The notes: a model not told the origin generated them from the sequence alone. 64,000 bases of DNA from Serratia liquefaciens ATCC 27592 (GCF_000422085.1 NC_021741.1:4340001-4404000); one strand, 5' to 3'; shown: positions 1 to 8,727, counted from the first letter of the stretch. A program made the numbers and translations.

Positions 1-1
1 C

Positions 2-1177
2 TATGCCGATCGGGTCAATATTGCCGTGATGCTGGTCAACCCCGACTTCTTGCAACACTTTCAGCTCGACGGTAACCGTGCGCATCAGGGCATGCTGATG
101 ACGGTGTTTTTGCTCGGTTACGGGCTTTCCGCCATGCTGCTGACGCCCTTTCTGGAAACCCTGATGGGCTATCGCCGCGCGCTGACGCTCAGCATTGTGC
201 TCTGGGCGCTACTGACTGCCGCCTCACCGCTGGCGGGGTCGTTATTGCTGCTGTTTGCGGTACGCGCACTGCTTGGCGTCAGCGAAGGGCCGCTGTTCTC
301 ATTGAAAACCATGTACATCGGCGATCACTTCGCCGCCGATGAGCGCGGTAAACCCAATGCCGTCAGCACATTGGGTGTTTCCCTGGGCCTGGTGATAGGC
401 TTTCCGCTGGTCAGTTTCCTGATGGCGCACTTCGGCTGGGCGGTCTCTTTCTATCTGCTGGCGCTGATCAACCTGCTGCTGGGGCTAGCGCTGGTGCGTC
501 TTTTTATCCATCCGCGCTCGTTACCGCTGAGCGCCGTCGATCCTCAGCCGATTCTGAGCCGTGTCTGGCACACCTTCGCCCTGGCCTGGCATACCCCGAT
601 GCTGGGTTGGATCATGCTGATCGAGATCGCGACCCTGAGCTACCTGTGGGGCTCCAGTTCCTGGCTGCCGGCTTACCTGACCGACGAGAAAGGATTCTCC
701 ATCAAACAGATGGGCTGGATGGCTTCGCTGCCGTTTATCGTCAGTATCGCCTCCAAATATCTCGGCGGCGTGCTGCTTGACCGCATTCGCCCCTATCAGG
801 CACCGTTGATTTTCGCCTTTGGCGGTGCGGCAACTGCGTTGTGTATCTATGGCGTGATGCACAGTCATCAGCTCGGCTGGATTGCTTTCTTCCTGCTGGC
901 GGCCAATGCCTGCTGGGGGGCTCAGGGGGCGGCGATCCCAACCCTGTTGCAACATTATGCGCAGCCGCAGGCGGTCGGCAGCGCCTACGGACTGATTAAC
1001 GGCATCGGCAATATGTTCTCGGCGTTTGTGCCGGTGATTATGGGCATGGTCATGGCTAGCCAGGGCAAGGTGTCTTCAGGATTTGCGGTGCTGATGGTGT
1101 CGCAGCTAGTGACGCTGTTGGCGGGCTGTGTGCTGTTTGGCCGGATGCGGATGACGCGAGAAGCCAGGCGGGCGTAA
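2..1177 (+). CDS. MFS transporter, ACS-like family, 5' end outside window
   Basis: This is a major facilitator superfamily secondary transporter of the inner membrane. The frame is open to the left edge, so the true start lies upstream; the ATG at 26 falls inside the first membrane helix. Just before it the frame reads ADRVNIAVM, the DRxNI signature that ends helix 1 in anion:cation symporters. The 391 visible residues form about 11 hydrophobic segments, with the family signature GVSEGP after helix 4 and a cytoplasmic loop near residues 165-185. The substrate cannot be told from sequence; sugar acids and other organic anions are usual for the family. It converges on rluF. Confidence 0.85.
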   Translation, partial: YADRVNIAVMLVNPDFLQHFQLDGNRAHQGMLMTVFLLGYGLSAMLLTPFLETLMGYRRALTLSIVLWALLTAASPLAGSLLLLFAVRALLGVSEGPLFSLKTMYIGDHFAADERGKPNAVSTLGVSLGLVIGFPLVSFLMAHFGWAVSFYLLALINLLLGLALVRLFIHPRSLPLSAVDPQPILSRVWHTFALAWHTPMLGWIMLIEIATLSYLWGSSSWLPAYLTDEKGFSIKQMGWMASLPFIVSIASKYLGGVLLDRIRPYQAPLIFAFGGAATALCIYGVMHSHQLGWIAFFLLAANACWGAQGAAIPTLLQHYAQPQAVGSAYGLINGIGNMFSAFVPVIMGMVMASQGKVSSGFAVLMVSQLVTLLAGCVLFGRMRMTREARRA

Positions 1178-1182
1178 AGCAG

Positions 1183-1204
1183 TCGGGGCGCACATGCACC
1201 CCGA
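1183..1204. terminator. Hairpin between convergent MFS gene and rluF
   Basis: TCGGGG pairs with CCCCGA, with a further GCA/TGC pairing inside, in the 49-base gap between two convergent stop codons. There is no clear T-run on either side, so it is a weak terminator candidate. Confidence 0.35.
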
Positions 1205-1226
1205 ACCGTATTTATGTTACCGGGCC

Positions 1227-2090
1227 TCAGCGCCCTTTCTTTTTACGACCCGGCTGAGCAAAGCGCTTGCGCGCAGGCGCGCTGTTGCTGGGTTTGTCGG
1301 CGCTTTTCGCCCCGCCGCCGGCCGGTTTTTTCACTGCCGGTTTGGCTTTCTTCGCCGGTTTGGCCTCCGAAGTGGAACCCTCTATCGACTTAAACAGTTC
1401 GACCAGTTCGTCGTCGGTTAAATCACGCCATTCACCCGGTGGCAAACCTGCCATGCTCACATTCATGATGCGAGTGCGTTCCAGCTTGGTGACCTCATAG
1501 CCGAAATGCTCGCACATGCGGCGAATTTGACGGTTCAGCCCCTGTACCAGCACGATGCGAAACACAAAGGGCGCTTCTTTCTTCACTTTGCATTTTTTCG
1601 TCACCGTACCCAGCATTGGCACGCCGGCACCCAAACCACGGATAAAGTCGTCGGTGACCGGTTTGTTGACCGTCACCCGGTATTCTTTTTCATGATCGTT
1701 GCCCGCACGCAGGATCTTGTTCACCAGATCGCCGTGATTGGTGAGGAAGATCAGCCCCTGCGAGTCTTTGTCCAAGCGTCCGATCGGGAAGATACGGGTG
1801 CTGTGGTTGACGAAATCGACGATATTGTCTTTCTCGCCCTCTTCGGTGGTACTGACGATCCCGACCGGCTTGTTCAGCGCGATAAAGATCAGGTTGTCTT
1901 CGTTACGAGGTTCAATCAGCTGACCGTTGACCTTGACGACGTCCCCTGGGAATACCTGATCGCCAAGCGTAACGCGCTTGCCATTGATAAAAACGTTGCC
2001 TTGTTCGATATAACGATCGGCGTCGCGGCGAGAGCAGATGCCGCTCTCGCTAATATATTTGTTAAGACGTGTGGAAGGCTTGGTCAGCAT
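1227..2090 (-). CDS. rluF: 23S rRNA pseudouridine(2604) synthase RluF
   Basis: RluF isomerises uridine to pseudouridine in 23S rRNA (position 2604, with 2605 as a minor target). The 287-residue product has an N-terminal S4 RNA-binding domain ([10 protein letters not shown], residues 8-17). The RsuA-type catalytic domain follows, with the motif [10 protein letters not shown] holding the catalytic Asp, and [13 protein letters not shown] near the end. The C-terminal 50 residues are a Lys/Ala/Pro-rich basic tail, as in E. coli. The ATG at 2090 is chosen because it matches the E. coli start and has TGGAG eight bases upstream; a longer frame to 2117 would run through that site into an ERIC repeat. 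It lies downstream of speB on the same strand. Confidence 0.95.
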   Translation of the reverse strand: MLTKPSTRLNKYISESGICSRRDADRYIEQGNVFINGKRVTLGDQVFPGDVVKVNGQLIEPRNEDNLIFIALNKPVGIVSTTEEGEKDNIVDFVNHSTRIFPIGRLDKDSQGLIFLTNHGDLVNKILRAGNDHEKEYRVTVNKPVTDDFIRGLGAGVPMLGTVTKKCKVKKEAPFVFRIVLVQGLNRQIRRMCEHFGYEVTKLERTRIMNVSMAGLPPGEWRDLTDDELVELFKSIEGSTSEAKPAKKAKPAVKKPAGGGAKSADKPSNSAPARKRFAQPGRKKKGR

Positions 2091-2099
2091 GTTTTCTCC

Positions 2100-2226
2100 A
2101 TACCCGTCGTCTTTCAAGTCACAGCGTTGTTACCTGCACTCCCCCACCCCAGTCACTTACAAAAGTAAGCTCCTGGGGATGAGCGAGCTGGGTGCCTAGC
2201 TGCGACTTGAAATCCATAGGGTATAT
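2100..2226. repeat. ERIC element, full length (127 bp)
   Basis: The ends are inverted TACCC/GGGTA motifs. The core CCCCAGTCACTTAC, then AAGTAAGCTCCTGGGGAT, matches the two classic ERIC primer regions. The span of 127 bp is the standard ERIC length. It lies between speB and rluF, both on the minus strand, and its edge touches the rluF ribosome binding site, so it would form part of the rluF 5' leader. Confidence 0.9.
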
Positions 2227-2313
2227 AGATACCGGTTGTGTGTATTTCTCTATGGTACCGTTACAAGCGACTCGGCTTACCGCCCATAACCGCCTGTTAA
2301 TACTATTAGGAAC

Positions 2314-3234
2314 TTATTTGGTTTTTTTAGCCGCTTGCAGATACAGCATCTCCAGACCCAGGGTCGCCGCAGCCAGCGCGGTGATTTCGGACTGGTCATA
2401 CGCCGGGGCAACTTCTACCACGTCCATACCGACGATGTTCAGCGACTGCATGCCGCGCACCAGTTTCAGTGCACGATCGGACGTCAACCCGCCGATGACC
2501 GGCGTACCGGTACCCGGTGCGAATGCCGGATCCAGGCAGTCGATGTCGAAGGTCAGATAAACCGGCATATCACCGACGATCTGTTTGATCTGAGCCAGCA
2601 GATCGTCAACGCTACGATCGTTAACCTGCGCAGCATCCAATACGGTGAAGCCGTTGTCATGATCGTATTCGGTACGGATACCGATCTGCACTGAGCGAGT
2701 GGGATCGATCAGGCCTTCGTTCGGCGCATGGAAGAACATGGTGCCGTGATCGTATTGGCTGCCGTTGGCATAGGTGTCGGTATGGGCATCAAAGTGCACC
2801 AGTGCCAGTTTGCCGAAATGTTTGGCGTGTGCGCGCAACAACGGCAGAGTCACGAAGTGGTCGCCGCCGAAGGAGAGCATGCGCTTGCCGGCTTTCAGCA
2901 GTTTTTCCGCGTGCGCCTGCAGCTTGTCGCTCATGTCCTGAGCATCGCCGAAGTTGAACACCACGTCGCCGCAATCGACGACATTCAGACGATCGCGCAG
3001 GTCAAAGTTCCACGGCCAGCGGTTGCCTTCCCAGGCCAGGTTGGTGGAAACCTGACGGATTGCCGCCGGACCGTGACGGCCACCGGCGCGGCCGGAGGTT
3101 GCCATGTCAAATGGAATGCCGGTGATGACCCACTCTGCATCGCTGTCGTAAGGCATAAAGTTCAGCGGAAAGCGCAGGAAACCAAAAGCATTGGACACTA
3201 AGGAATTATCGGGCTGATGGCCTAAGGTACTCAT
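2314..3234 (-). CDS. speB: Agmatinase SpeB
   Basis: SpeB hydrolyses agmatine to putrescine and urea in the cytoplasm, the second step of the arginine route to polyamines. The 306-residue length equals that of E. coli. The ureohydrolase metal ligands are all visible: GGDH (His126), DAHTD (Asp149, His151, Asp153) and [12 protein letters not shown] near residue 230, which bind two manganese ions. The ATG at 3234 has GAGGG seven bases upstream. Unlike E. coli, where speB follows speA closely, two small plus-strand genes separate them here. A leader with a strong hairpin and T-run precedes speB, suggesting its own promoter and possible attenuation. Confidence 0.97.
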   Translation of the reverse strand: MSTLGHQPDNSLVSNAFGFLRFPLNFMPYDSDAEWVITGIPFDMATSGRAGGRHGPAAIRQVSTNLAWEGNRWPWNFDLRDRLNVVDCGDVVFNFGDAQDMSDKLQAHAEKLLKAGKRMLSFGGDHFVTLPLLRAHAKHFGKLALVHFDAHTDTYANGSQYDHGTMFFHAPNEGLIDPTRSVQIGIRTEYDHDNGFTVLDAAQVNDRSVDDLLAQIKQIVGDMPVYLTFDIDCLDPAFAPGTGTPVIGGLTSDRALKLVRGMQSLNIVGMDVVEVAPAYDQSEITALAAATLGLEMLYLQAAKKTK

Positions 3235-3289
3235 AGTAAACCCTCATATTTCAACGTTTCGCCTGTTGAAAAATCACACAGACGCTGGC

Positions 3290-3333
3290 AAAAAAAAATC
3301 CCTCCCGCGTCGTTAGCCCGACGAGAAAGGGAT
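3290..3333 (-). terminator. Rho-independent terminator or attenuator in speB leader
   Basis: On the minus strand a 15-bp stem with one mismatch (ATCCC to CGTCG, then CGACG to GGGAT) closes a six-base loop and is followed by nine T residues. It ends 56 bases before the speB start. No known gene ends just upstream on this strand, because the nearest, speA, has its own terminator at 4121. It is therefore best read as an attenuator of the speB transcript. Confidence 0.75.
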
Positions 3334-3349
3334 CCATTCGAAATCTGTT

Positions 3350-3415
3350 TCAGTACTGCCTATGCAGCAGATTATCGCCGCATTTCGCTCGCGCTTCAAG
3401 AGCGCGCATCATCAT
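3350..3415 (-). CDS. Candidate 21-residue leader peptide upstream of speB
   Basis: Three consecutive ATG codons (3415, 3412, 3409) open a short frame beginning MMMRALEAR and ending LLHRQY before TGA at 3350. The stop lies 16 bases before the terminator stem at 3333, a spacing seen in leader-peptide attenuators. The upstream ribosome site (GAGCAG) is weak. I do not recognise the peptide; it is not SpeFL. Function as an arginine or polyamine sensor is inference from position only. Confidence 0.3.
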   Translation of the reverse strand: MMMRALEARAKCGDNLLHRQY

Positions 3416-3628
3416 ATCGGCTGCTCGTCGTTAGCCAGTATATACCCTGAATCCTACCGTCGTGTGACCGTTGCCGTCCGCCGAGGTTTGAACTTTGTGA
3501 TTTTGATCCCTTTAGCTGGCAAGAAAAAAATATAGGTTAATTATGCAACCTACTTTATTAAAAATAGATCAACAGAAATGTTAACAATTAATTTTTACAC
3601 CTTTAGATAACACGAGATCAGTAAAGCC

Positions 3629-3859
3629 ATGTTTAATATTATGCCTGTGCGCCAACGGCGAATAATTAAAAACAAAAAACTTTATATCACGCTAGAAACT
3701 CTCACTTTCTTATCAAGTATTCCGTTGGGTTATCTTTGTTCTAAATTTGACTCACTGAATGAAATATCCATAGAGGTAGTGCTTATCTATGTTCCCGTAT
3801 CCATGATCGCCGTAGACTATTTTTATCAGCGCCTTGTGGGTGAACAAGCGCTGTGGTAG
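3629..3859 (+). CDS. Small hypothetical membrane protein, 76 aa
   Basis: I do not recognise this protein. It has a short basic N terminus (RQRRIIKNKK) and two hydrophobic stretches near residues 21-40 and 48-66, which suggests a hairpin in the inner membrane. A second ATG four codons in is an alternative start. The DNA is clearly more AT-rich than the flanking spe genes and uses many rare codons. It is followed after 37 bases by another small membrane gene on the same strand, and the pair interrupts speA-speB. No typical ribosome binding site is obvious. Confidence 0.5.
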   Translation: MFNIMPVRQRRIIKNKKLYITLETLTFLSSIPLGYLCSKFDSLNEISIEVVLIYVPVSMIAVDYFYQRLVGEQALW

Positions 3860-3896
3860 TAATGAACGCGCTTATCAGCATCTGTAGGGGGCGGTA

Positions 3897-4091
3897 GTGA
3901 TTATAAAATTTCTCAAAATATTTTCGCTTTTCTTTCTTTGCTATGCGCTTGTCTTTCTGGTTAAAGGGGAAACCATTAGCACCGGCATAATGCTTAAAAC
4001 GCTAGGTTACTCTTTCCTTATCGCATCAGGATATTTATTCGTTACCAGCCGCTGGTGGAAAAAACACGTCCTAAAATTGAAAGATGAGTAA
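3897..4091 (+). CDS. Small hypothetical membrane protein, 64 aa
   Basis: The frame starts with GTG at 3897, preceded by a strong AGGGGG ribosome site six bases upstream, which makes translation credible. The product has a hydrophobic segment at residues 6-22, a second at about 30-48, and a basic C-terminal tail (WWKKHVLKLK). The base composition is AT-rich like that of its upstream partner. It probably shares that gene's transcript and ends at the hairpin at 4124-4156. I do not recognise a family; a two-helix inner membrane protein is all that can be said. Confidence 0.6.
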   Translation: MIIKFLKIFSLFFLCYALVFLVKGETISTGIMLKTLGYSFLIASGYLFVTSRWWKKHVLKLKDE

Positions 4092-4120
4092 ATAAAATAG
4101 CCGGTCAGGCATCAGGGTAT

Positions 4121-4156
4121 AAAAAAGGCCGGACATCCGTTGGATGCCCGGCCTTT
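4121..4156. terminator. Bidirectional terminator between small ORFs and speA
   Basis: AAAGGCCGG-CATCC pairs with GGATG-CCGGCCTTT around a GTT loop. The minus-strand transcript of speA has six Ts after the stem; the plus side has only three. Confidence 0.85.
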
Positions 4157-4170
4157 CAGAAGCGCTCTAC

Positions 4171-6147
4171 TTATTCATCTTCTAAATAAGTATAACCGTA
4201 CAAACCGGCTTCGAACTCTTCCAGGAACTGCGCCTGCAGTTCGCTGTCCAGATCGGTTTCTTTCACCTGATCGCGGAACTTGGCCAACAGTGCGGTAGGG
4301 TCAAGCTGCACGTATTCCAGCATATCGGCAACGGTATCGCCTTCATCGGACAACTCGGTTTCTACCGTACCGTCAGGGAAGACGAACACGTCAACCGAGG
4401 CGGTGTCGCCGAACAGGTTGTGCATGTTGCCGAGGATCTCCTGATAGGCGCCAACCATAAAGAAGCCCAGCGCCGGCGGGTTTTCCGGATCGTACGGCGG
4501 CATTGGCATGGTGGTCGCCACGCCGTCACCGTCGATGTAGTGATCGATGGTGCCATCCGAGTCACAGGTGATGTCCAGCAGCACCGCGCGGCCTTCCGGC
4601 GGCTTATCCAGGCCTTCCAGCGGCAGTACTGGGAACAGCTGATCGATACCCCAGGCGTCCGGCATCGACTGGAACAGCGAGAAGTTGACGTAGAACTTGT
4701 CCGCCATACGCTCTTGCAGTTCGTCGATGATTGGGCGGTGTGCACGGTTGCTCGGATCCAACTGCTGCTGGATCTTGTTGCAGATGTTCAGATACAGCTG
4801 CTCAGCCCAGGCACGCTTGGTCAGATCCAACATCCCGTGTGCATATTGCGTATGAACGTCGTGCAGATCCATTTGGCTGTCGTGCAGCCATTCACGCAGC
4901 GAGCGGCGATTTTCCGGCTCGTTCATTTCCTGCCAGGTTTCCCACATGCTTTCCAGCGCGCGTGGCGCGTCTTCAGCAGGCGGTAATGGTTCGCTGAATT
5001 CGTTGCGTTCAACGCCGATCACGTTGGATACCAGCACCGTATGATGCGCGGTCACTGCACGACCGGATTCGGTGATCACCGTCGGGTGCGGCAAACCGTG
5101 TTCATTACAGGCGTCGCCGATGCCCCAGATCACGTTGTTGGCGTATTCGTTCAGGCCGTAGTTCACCGAACAGTCGGACTGCGAACGGGTACCTTCATAA
5201 TCTACGCCCAGACCGCCGCCCACGTCGAAGCACTGGATGTTCACGCCCAGCTTATGCAGTTCGACGTAGAAGCGCGCCGACTCACGTACGCCGGTGGCGA
5301 TATCGCGAATATTGGCCAGTTGCGAACCCAGGTGGAAGTGCAGCAGTTGCAGGCTGTCGAGACGGCCCGCTTCACGCAGGGTTTCCACCAGCTTCAGTAC
5401 CTGAATGGCTGCCAGACCGAACTTGGACTTTTCGCCGCCGCTCGACTGCCATTTACCGGAGCCTTGCGACGCCAGACGCGCACGCACGCCCAGGCGCGGT
5501 ACCACGTTCAGCCGCTCGGCCTCTTCCAGCACCATGTTGATCTCGGACATCTTCTCGATCACCAGGTACACCTTGTGCCCCAGCTTTTCGCCGATCAGCG
5601 CCAGACGGATATATTCACGGTCTTTATAGCCGTTACACACGATCACCGAGCGGGTCATGCCAGCATGCGCCAGCACCGCCATCAGTTCGGCCTTGGAGCC
5701 GGCTTCCAGCCCCAGCGGTTCGCCGGAATTGACCAGAGATTCAATCACGCGGCGATGTTGGTTTACCTTGATCGGGTAAACCAGGAAATAGCCACCTTCA
5801 TAGCCGAACGACTCACGCGCACGTTTGAACGCGGCATTGATCGAACGCAGACGGTGCTGCAGGATCTGCGGGAAGCAGAACAGTGCCGGTAGGCGTAAAC
5901 CGTCGTTTTGACGCTGCTTCACCAGCTCGGCCAGATCGACACGTGCCTGCGGGACGTCCGGATCCGGGCACACGCTGATGTGGCCCAGTTCATTGACGTC
6001 ATAATAATTGTTGCCCCAGTAGGCGACGTTATAAGTGCGCAGCATCTTGCTGGCATCACGATCATTCATGGCAACCTCCTGCATGGAGCGCAAAGATATA
6101 GATTCGCCCGTTGCTGACGGACGGTGAATCAAAAGATCATCAGACAT
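4171..6147 (-). CDS. speA: Biosynthetic arginine decarboxylase SpeA
   Basis: SpeA is the PLP-dependent decarboxylase that turns arginine into agmatine, the substrate of SpeB. The product from ATG at 6147 is 658 residues, identical in length to E. coli SpeA. The PLP lysine is in YPIKVNQHR (Lys127), with the fold III decarboxylase motifs [17 protein letters not shown] and, near the C terminus, [12 protein letters not shown] lies upstream of the chosen ATG; an in-frame GTG at 6159 would place that site inside the gene. A good promoter is visible 576 bases upstream, so the mRNA has a long leader. Confidence 0.97.
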   Translation of the reverse strand: MSDDLLIHRPSATGESISLRSMQEVAMNDRDASKMLRTYNVAYWGNNYYDVNELGHISVCPDPDVPQARVDLAELVKQRQNDGLRLPALFCFPQILQHRLRSINAAFKRARESFGYEGGYFLVYPIKVNQHRRVIESLVNSGEPLGLEAGSKAELMAVLAHAGMTRSVIVCNGYKDREYIRLALIGEKLGHKVYLVIEKMSEINMVLEEAERLNVVPRLGVRARLASQGSGKWQSSGGEKSKFGLAAIQVLKLVETLREAGRLDSLQLLHFHLGSQLANIRDIATGVRESARFYVELHKLGVNIQCFDVGGGLGVDYEGTRSQSDCSVNYGLNEYANNVIWGIGDACNEHGLPHPTVITESGRAVTAHHTVLVSNVIGVERNEFSEPLPPAEDAPRALESMWETWQEMNEPENRRSLREWLHDSQMDLHDVHTQYAHGMLDLTKRAWAEQLYLNICNKIQQQLDPSNRAHRPIIDELQERMADKFYVNFSLFQSMPDAWGIDQLFPVLPLEGLDKPPEGRAVLLDITCDSDGTIDHYIDGDGVATTMPMPPYDPENPPALGFFMVGAYQEILGNMHNLFGDTASVDVFVFPDGTVETELSDEGDTVADMLEYVQLDPTALLAKFRDQVKETDLDSELQAQFLEEFEAGLYGYTYLEDE

Positions 6148-6722
6148 TACTCGCCTCACATCGCGTACTGACGATACAGTCAGCCACTATCGCAGCTACA
6201 ACCCGCGAGAACAACCCAACAAACCGCCCTTGCGGCAGCGAATAAAACTGCCGTTCGCGGTCAGCGATCGGTTTATTACTCATATAATTGTAAGACACCC
6301 TGTTCAAACCTCGTGAATCGGGTCAAGAAACATCCCACAGGAAGGCTGCAGGCTACCCTTGTTCAGTTCTTCAGACGACCGTTAACCGGCCCGAGAATCC
6401 TGAGTAGCGCCCAAGTGTTTATCACACCTGGAAGGTGGTGTAGAGACAAGACGGGAAATAGCAGAAGAATGTGCGCCAGAACGGCACTGCTGTTGAGAAC
6501 CAACAACCGGTAGACAACGGATCATTAATCCAACCACCTCCACGCACGTCGCCCTCTATGAACGACTGAGCCTCTATTAATAGTGTAAGAACGTGACCGT
6601 TCTATGAAGCGGCGACGCCAAAGGTTGGCGTCTGCGGCTGACAATCAGACCACCCGTGGAGGCGTCACAGAAGTTTACAACTTCGTACCCCGCACTGTGC
6701 ACCAAATGAGCCGCGCGCGCAG
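6148..6722 (-). other. Long speA mRNA leader
   Basis: This 575-base stretch separates speA from its predicted promoter. It holds a perfect 8-bp hairpin (GACGCCAA, then TTGGCGTC, near 6614-6632) and one candidate short frame at 6382-6525. I see no terminator. E. coli has the small genes yqgB and yqgD here, but I cannot recognise either. Confidence 0.5.
6382..6525 (-). CDS. Candidate 47-residue frame in speA leader
   Basis: An ATG at 6525 is preceded by GGAGGTGG about ten bases upstream, a good though slightly distant ribosome site. The predicted peptide is polar and rich in Ser, Arg and Cys, with no similarity I recognise. It occupies the place of yqgB in E. coli but does not resemble it. Confidence 0.25.
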   Translation of the reverse strand: MIRCLPVVGSQQQCRSGAHSSAISRLVSTPPSRCDKHLGATQDSRAG

Positions 6723-6751
6723 TTTATACCGATAACACGGGGAAAATGCAA
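6723..6751 (-). promoter_or_regulatory. Predicted sigma-70 promoter of speA
   Basis: On the minus strand TTGCAT (6751-6746) and TATAAA (6728-6723) are separated by exactly 17 bases. It is the best promoter match upstream of speA. Confidence 0.6.
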
Positions 6752-6865
6752 AATGAAAATTTGTCGGAAACTGTTTCAAGCGATGAAAATGGCGCCGGAA
6801 GCTTTGCGCAAAAGAGCGAAAGGGCAAAAAAATACTGGCAATCCGGCTAAGGCCTGACCTAAAAT

Positions 6866-6897
6866 AGACGTCCAGATGTTAATCCATCTATACTGGT
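6866..6897 (+). promoter_or_regulatory. MetJ operator overlapping metK promoter
   Basis: Four tandem 8-bp met boxes are visible: AGACGTCC, AGATGTTA, ATCCATCT and ATACTGGT; the first matches the AGACGTCT consensus at seven of eight positions. TATACT at 6889-6894 is the likely -10 hexamer inside the array. Repression of metK by MetJ with S-adenosylmethionine is the known regulation in enterobacteria. The remaining bases to 7042 form a leader with no other clear feature. Confidence 0.75.
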
Positions 6898-7042
6898 TAA
6901 CTGATAAACTGCTTAACGGCTTTGCCTGAGGGGCGTTGCAGGAAGCATCTCGCGCCATCAGCGGAAGACCCTTCGCTTTGATGCCGGATCTCCAGCGCTG
7001 TGCAGTAATTTCTAACCCGTCTTATGCAAGGTAAAGAACACC

Positions 7043-8197
7043 ATGGCTAAACACCTATTCACGTCCGAATCCGTCTCCGAAGGACATCCTGATAAAATCG
7101 CTGACCAGATCTCCGATGCCGTTCTTGACGCCATCCTGGAACAGGATCCTAAAGCACGCGTAGCTTGCGAAACCTACGTGAAAACCGGCATGGTTCTGGT
7201 TGGCGGCGAAATCACCACCAGCGCCTGGGTAGATATCGAAGAGATCACCCGTAAAACCGTGCGCGAAATCGGCTATGTTCATTCGGATATGGGCTTCGAC
7301 GCCAACTCTTGTGCCGTACTGAGCGCCATCGGCAAGCAATCCCCGGATATCAATCAGGGTGTTGACCGTACCGATCCTCTGGAACAGGGTGCTGGCGACC
7401 AGGGCCTGATGTTTGGCTATGCTACCAACGAAACCGAAGTGCTGATGCCGGCACCGGTGACCTACGCGCACCGTCTGGTGCAGCGCCAGTCCGAAGTCCG
7501 TAAAAACGGCACTCTGCCGTGGCTGCGTCCGGATGCGAAAAGCCAGGTCACCTTCCAATATGACGACGGCAAAATCGTCGGTATCGATGCGGTGGTACTG
7601 TCCACCCAGCATTCCGAAGATATCTCTTTGAAAGATCTGCAAGAAGCGGTGATGGAAGAGATCATCAAACCGGTTCTGCCTGCAGAATGGCTGAGCGCCA
7701 GCACCAAATACCACATCAACCCGACCGGCCGTTTCGTTATCGGTGGCCCAATGGGCGACTGCGGCCTGACCGGACGTAAAATCATCGTTGATACCTACGG
7801 CGGCATGGCTCGTCACGGTGGCGGTGCGTTCTCCGGTAAGGATCCGTCCAAGGTTGACCGTTCAGCGGCTTACGCAGCGCGCTACGTGGCGAAAAACATC
7901 GTTGCCGCCGGCCTGGCTGACCGCTGTGAGATCCAGGTTTCCTACGCTATCGGCGTGGCGGAGCCAACCTCCATCATGGTGGAAACCTTCGGTACCGAGA
8001 AAGTCCCTACCGAACAGTTGACCCTGCTGGTACGCGAGTTCTTCGATCTGCGTCCATACGGCCTGATCCAGATGATGGATCTGCTGCAGCCGATCTACCG
8101 CGAAACGGCAGCTTACGGTCACTTCGGCCGCGAGCACTTCCCTTGGGAAGCGACCGACAAAGCAGAATTGCTGCGCGATGCTGCTGGCCTGAAATAA
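7043..8197 (+). CDS. metK: S-adenosylmethionine synthase MetK
   Basis: MetK joins methionine and ATP to make S-adenosylmethionine, the methyl donor and, after decarboxylation by SpeD, the aminopropyl donor for spermidine. The 384 residues match E. coli MetK over the full length. Visible motifs are [13 protein letters not shown] near the N terminus, [12 protein letters not shown] (methionine and ATP site), and the P-loop-like [16 protein letters not shown] (residues 258-273). The start has AAGGTAAAG upstream. Transcription is likely controlled by the MetJ boxes at 6866-6897, and a strong hairpin follows the stop. Confidence 0.98.
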   Translation: MAKHLFTSESVSEGHPDKIADQISDAVLDAILEQDPKARVACETYVKTGMVLVGGEITTSAWVDIEEITRKTVREIGYVHSDMGFDANSCAVLSAIGKQSPDINQGVDRTDPLEQGAGDQGLMFGYATNETEVLMPAPVTYAHRLVQRQSEVRKNGTLPWLRPDAKSQVTFQYDDGKIVGIDAVVLSTQHSEDISLKDLQEAVMEEIIKPVLPAEWLSASTKYHINPTGRFVIGGPMGDCGLTGRKIIVDTYGGMARHGGGAFSGKDPSKVDRSAAYAARYVAKNIVAAGLADRCEIQVSYAIGVAEPTSIMVETFGTEKVPTEQLTLLVREFFDLRPYGLIQMMDLLQPIYRETAAYGHFGREHFPWEATDKAELLRDAAGLK

Positions 8198-8216
8198 GCC
8201 TGCGTATCGAATGTGA

Positions 8217-8250
8217 AAACGGCAAGCCTTGGCTTGCCGTTTTTGTTTTT
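8217..8250 (+). terminator. metK terminator
   Basis: AAAACGGCAAGCC pairs with GGCTTGCCGTTTT across a two-base loop and is followed by T-rich sequence. Confidence 0.9.
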
Positions 8251-8282
8251 AGCGGATGGGTGCTCGTGGATCCACGCTCAAA

Positions 8283-8321
8283 CAACCAACAGGCGGGAGC
8301 AATACTCCCGCCGTTGGGTTG
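8283..8321 (-). terminator. 3' hairpin of hok-like mRNA
   Basis: GGCGGGAG pairs with CTCCCGCC, extended by CAACC/GGTTG outside. It begins two bases after the hok-like stop codon. The T-run is short, so it may act as a stability element as much as a terminator. Confidence 0.5.
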
Positions 8322-8323
8322 CC

Positions 8324-8479
8324 TTACCTTTTGGATTCGTAAGCCAGAATGGCCGCAACTTCCGTGTTGCCCGATCGGATCCGCAGCTCACAAAGTTTGC
8401 TGCGTGTTATCCATGCCAGTGATATTACAGTGGCACAAATAACGACCAGTTTTAGGACACTCCCTTTGTTCGGCATCAT
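8324..8479 (-). CDS. hok: Hok/Gef-family type I toxin
   Basis: Hok toxins are small inner-membrane proteins that depolarise the cell when their antisense RNA is lost. This 51-residue frame has the family plan. There is a short N terminus and a hydrophobic helix (VLKLVVICATVISLAWI, residues 8-24). The diagnostic C-terminal part begins TRSKLCELRIRSG, continues NTEVAAILAYE and ends SKR. The conserved Cys in LCE is present. Two ATGs stand in tandem (8479 and 8476) behind AAGGAGG. The stop codon of the overlapping mok frame shares bases with the start, so translation should be coupled. It lies between metK and fhuB, a junction of two regions that are apart in E. coli. Confidence 0.92.
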   Translation of the reverse strand: MMPNKGSVLKLVVICATVISLAWITRSKLCELRIRSGNTEVAAILAYESKR

Positions 8480-8568
8480 GCCTCCTTCTCCTTGCCTCTC
8501 GGCGGGTAAGAAGCTAACCTAACGTTCTCTGGCGTTAGAGTTGGCCTCGGGTTGATGTATATCGACAC
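8476..8568 (-). CDS. mok: mok-like coupling frame of hok
   Basis: A GTG at 8568 opens a 30-residue frame (MSIYINPRP... ending GKEKEA) that terminates at TGA 8478-8476, overlapping the hok start as ATGATG. In hok/sok systems mok translation is needed for hok translation, and Sok blocks mok. The layout here fits that model. The GTG has only a weak ribosome site, so the exact start is uncertain. Confidence 0.5.
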   Translation of the reverse strand: MSIYINPRPTLTPENVRLASYPPRGKEKEA

Positions 8569-8577
8569 GGGGCTTTT
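8527..8577 (+). ncRNA. sok: Sok-like antisense RNA
   Basis: On the strand opposite mok, TTGCCT (8492-8497) and TAACCT (8515-8520) are 17 bases apart and would start a short RNA near 8527. Its sequence GGCCTCGGGTTGATG, then CACGGGGCTTTTCTC, closely resembles the E. coli SokC RNA as I remember it. GTTGAT pairs with ATCGAC and the flanking CCTCG with CGGGG, followed by TTTT, giving a terminator. The RNA would cover the mok start, the place where Sok acts in characterised systems. Confidence 0.75.
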
Positions 8578-8727
8578 CTCTTTCTATCCCTTACGAATGC
8601 TCGGGACGAAAGATCCAGAGCACCCGCACGCAGTATATGCACCGCCCCTCAGATCTCAGCCCCCTTTCCACACTGAATACCCGCTCTGCGCAGCCGTACG
8701 CAAAGCTTTGCAATGGTATGAAAATAC

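Noticed and set aside
3430..3450. TATACCC near 3441 as an ERIC end
   Set aside because: The opposite arm and the central palindrome are missing; it is more likely a -10 region of the speB leader.
5041..5892. Plus-strand frame of 283 codons opposite speA
   Set aside because: Composition (rich in His, Gln, Arg) is typical of a shadow frame and it lies wholly inside speA.
6313..6513. Plus-strand frame between speA and metK
   Set aside because: It overlaps the speA leader on the other strand, lacks a ribosome site and has a shadow-like composition.
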